NCBI GenBank assembly: GCA_030152275.1
Contig: JASLHF010000218.1
Location: 1-6,687, forward strand
Direction: 5' to 3'
Source: Acinetobacter sp.
GTDB lineage: Bacteria; Pseudomonadota; Gammaproteobacteria; Pseudomonadales; Moraxellaceae
Length of the DNA stretch: 6,687 nt
In this document: in pieces, positions 4,935-6,687 of the stretch
Position numbering within the stretch: the stretch's first letter is position 1
Layout: the number at the start of each line of letters is the position of its first letter
Notes under the pieces: model-generated
Databases searched by the model: none
Told to the model about the DNA's origin: nothing
What the model saw: only the letters and a program-made list of their open reading frames with translations
Made by a program: the position numbers and the translations under genes

Positions 4935-6503
4935 ATGACTACCAATACCCAAATTACTGAAGACCGTATCCTGATTTTGGATTTCGGTTCTCAATATAGC
5001 CAGCTTATTGCGCGCCGTGTACGCGAAGCTGGTGTTTATTCAGAAATGTACGCATTTGATATGTCAGAAGAAGACATTCGTGCATTTAACCCAAACGGGA
5101 TCATCCTTTCAGGCGGTCCAGAAAGTGTTCATGAAGAAGGTAGTCCGCGCGCGCCGCAAGTTGTATTTGAGCTTGGCGTGCCTGTTCTTGGTATTTGCTA
5201 TGGCTTGCAAACCATGTCAGAACAGCTGGGCGGTAAAGTAGAGCCGGGCACTGTACATGAATTCGGTTATGCGGAAGTTGATATTCAAGTCCGTGACAAA
5301 TTGATTGGTGATCTTGAAGATACTAAAGATCAGCTTAAAGTTTGGATGAGTCATGGCGATAAAGTGACTGCGATTCCGGAAGGTTTCCAAGTGACTGCAA
5401 GCACGCCAAGCTGCCCATTTGCGATGGTTTCTGATGAAGCTCGCCGTTTCTACGGTATCCAATTCCACCCAGAAGTGACTCACACAGCAAAAGGTGCTGA
5501 GCTGTTATCAAACTTCGTTCACGGAATTTGCGGCTGCCGTAACCTTTGGAACTCTGAAAACATCATCGATTTACGTGTTGAACAGCTTCGCGCGCAAATT
5601 GGCGATCAAAAAGTTCTTTTAGGTCTTTCAGGCGGTGTGGATTCATCTGTTGTTGCTGCGCTTTTGCACCGCGCAATTGGCGATCAATTGACATGTGTAT
5701 TCGTGGATAACGGCTTGCTTCGTTTGAACGAAGGCGAGCAAGTGATGGACATGTTTGCGAAAAACATGGGTATCCGTGTGATCCGTGCCGATGCTGAAAA
5801 CCGTTTCTTAACTGCGCTTGCGGGCGAAGTTGATCCTGAGAAAAAACGTAAAATCATTGGCCGTGAGTTCATCGAAGTATTTGCTGAAGAAGCACGTAAG
5901 CTTGATGGCGTTAACTTCCTTGCTCAAGGTACGATTTACCCAGACGTAATCGAATCTGCTGCAACTAAGAATGGTAAAGCGCACGTGATTAAATCGCACC
6001 ACAACGTGGGCGGTTTACCTGAAGATTTAGCATTTGAATTGGTTGAGCCAATCCGTGATTTGTTCAAAGACGAAGTACGCCGTTTAGGGACGACTTTAGG
6101 TTTGCCGCATGAAATGCTTTACCGTCACCCATTCCCAGGCCCAGGTCTAGGTGTGCGTATCCTGGGTGAAGTGAAAAAAGAATATGCAGATATTCTTCGC
6201 CTTGCTGATGACATCTTTATGCAAGAGCTTCGCGCAAGCGGCTGGTATGACAAAACTGCGCAAGCATTTGCCGTATTCCAACCGGTTAAATCTGTTGGTG
6301 TCGTCGGTGATGGCCGCCGTTATGCATGGGTTATCGCACTTCGTGCAGTTGAAACTGTAGACTTCATGACTGCTCGCTTCGCGCACCTTCCTTATGATCT
6401 TGTAGACAAAATCTCGACTCGTATCATGAACGAAATTGCTGACGTTTCTCGTGTGGTATATGACGTATCGTCTAAACCGCCTGCTACAATTGAATGGGAG
6501 TAA
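4935..6503 (+). CDS. guaA: GMP synthase, glutamine-hydrolysing
   Basis: This complete 522-residue protein makes GMP from XMP with ATP and glutamine, the last step of guanine nucleotide synthesis, in the cytosol. The N-terminal class I glutamine amidotransferase domain starts at RILILDFGSQYSQLIARR and carries the nucleophile Cys88 in GICYGLQ plus the His178/Glu180 pair in QFHPEV. The ATP-pyrophosphatase domain has the P-loop SGGVDSS at 232-238. The C-terminal dimerisation and XMP-binding part carries HPFPGPGLGVRILGEV and ends in the family-typical KPPATIEWE. The length is normal. I chose ATG 4935 (MTTNTQ) over the in-frame TTG 4926 because the extra three residues have no ribosome site and ATG is stronger; neither start has a Shine-Dalgarno. 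It is transcribed alone from the extended -10 promoter and runs directly into a hairpin array. Confidence 0.98.
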   Translation: MTTNTQITEDRILILDFGSQYSQLIARRVREAGVYSEMYAFDMSEEDIRAFNPNGIILSGGPESVHEEGSPRAPQVVFELGVPVLGICYGLQTMSEQLGGKVEPGTVHEFGYAEVDIQVRDKLIGDLEDTKDQLKVWMSHGDKVTAIPEGFQVTASTPSCPFAMVSDEARRFYGIQFHPEVTHTAKGAELLSNFVHGICGCRNLWNSENIIDLRVEQLRAQIGDQKVLLGLSGGVDSSVVAALLHRAIGDQLTCVFVDNGLLRLNEGEQVMDMFAKNMGIRVIRADAENRFLTALAGEVDPEKKRKIIGREFIEVFAEEARKLDGVNFLAQGTIYPDVIESAATKNGKAHVIKSHHNVGGLPEDLAFELVEPIRDLFKDEVRRLGTTLGLPHEMLYRHPFPGPGLGVRILGEVKKEYADILRLADDIFMQELRASGWYDKTAQAFAVFQPVKSVGVVGDGRRYAWVIALRAVETVDFMTARFAHLPYDLVDKISTRIMNEIADVSRVVYDVSSKPPATIEWE

Positions 6504-6541
6504 AATCAGGATTTCAAAATGCAACGCATTTTGCTGATTTT
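6502..6541 (+). terminator. Long hairpin starting in the guaA stop codon, probable terminator
   Basis: AAAATCAG (6502-6509, overlapping the TAA) pairs with CTGATTTT (6534-6541). Inside it AAAATGC (6516-6522) pairs with GCATTTT (6526-6532) around loop AAC, leaving an asymmetric internal loop GATTTC opposite a single G. The outer right arm ends in TTTT, so it could act as a weak intrinsic terminator. It is also the first hairpin of the downstream repeat array. Confidence 0.55.
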
Positions 6542-6687
6542 ACGCCAAGAGCTATGCTCGCGGCAGCAGGGGCTTTCAAAGCGAAGCTTCTTGCCTAAAT
6601 TACGGCAAAGGCTATGCCTGCGCCAGACTGGGATTTCACGAAGCACTGCTTCGTGCCAGTTTTACGCCATGAGCAAAGTTTAAAGCA
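6502..6687. repeat. Tandem two-hairpin repeat array with covarying stems
   Basis: Three units repeat at 60-62 bp: the TACG core recurs at 6541, 6601 and 6663, and GG(A/C)TTTC at 6509, 6571 and 6631. Each unit has hairpin 1 (outer stem, internal loop GATTTC/G, inner stem, 3-nt loop), then T(T)TACG, then hairpin 2 (3-bp stem, AA/GC internal loop, 4-bp stem, loop TAT). Hairpin 1 is AAAATGC/GCATTTT in unit 1 and ACGAAGC/GCTTCGT in unit 3, with outer stems CAG/CTG and TGG/CCA. Hairpin 2 is GCC..GAGC/GCTC..GGC in unit 1 (6544-6564) and GGC..AGGC/GCCT..GCC in unit 2 (6604-6624). Hairpin 1 of unit 2 is less regular, and hairpin 2 of unit 3 is broken or cut near the window end. No protein frame is evident. 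Confidence 0.75.

Noticed and set aside
6147..6524. Open frame of 125 codons on the minus strand inside guaA
   Set aside because: It is antisense to conserved guaA codons, has no ribosome site or promoter, and the translation shows no domain. The same holds for the other antisense frames under bolA-sirB2, lysE, dedA and guaA.
6502..6687. CRISPR array
   Set aside because: There are no unique spacers between constant repeats. The variable parts are the hairpin arms themselves, and no cas gene is present.

Overview
The window looks like a piece of an Acinetobacter-type gammaproteobacterial chromosome. That assignment is inference: it rests on the style of the proteins (GuaA, BolA, DedA), the moderate-to-low GC content with AT-rich intergenic stretches, and the gene neighbourhood. 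No database search was possible. There is no integrase, transposase, CRISPR array or phage gene, so most of it is ordinary core chromosome.

Layout. Positions 1-226 hold two identical tRNA-Gly(GCC) genes on the minus strand, about 120 bp apart, read from one strong sigma70-type promoter at 237-264. Next come four plus-strand genes: bolA and a SirB2-family membrane protein gene 17 bp apart, then an orphan ParA-type ATPase and a small glycine-rich lipoprotein 14 bp apart, closed by a good intrinsic terminator (2554-2591). A 354-bp gap follows with a REP-like hairpin and a near-consensus promoter for a LysE/RhtB-family exporter. That exporter converges on a minus-strand DedA-family flippase-like protein with only 4 bp between the stop codons. 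Divergent from dedA is a DoxX-family membrane protein with a textbook terminator. The last gene is guaA (GMP synthase), complete, with an extended -10 promoter.

How the genes relate. This is mostly a collection of small envelope genes and housekeeping genes, not one pathway. bolA/sirB2 and parA/lipoprotein look like two short transcription units in tandem. A palindrome lies over the -35 region of the parA promoter, where a regulator could bind. Four of the eight proteins are predicted integral membrane proteins and one is an outer-membrane lipoprotein.

The most unusual structure is immediately after guaA (6502-6687): tandem units of about 60-62 bp, each built from two hairpins. The loop and internal-loop sequences stay the same between units (GATTTC/G, AA/GC, TAT) while the paired arms change on both sides and pairing is kept. 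This compensatory pattern suggests that the folded shape is what is conserved. Other structures of interest are a perfect 13-bp inverted repeat before guaA whose loop can pair with an upstream hexamer, and the loss of the encoded CCA end in one of the two tRNA-Gly copies.
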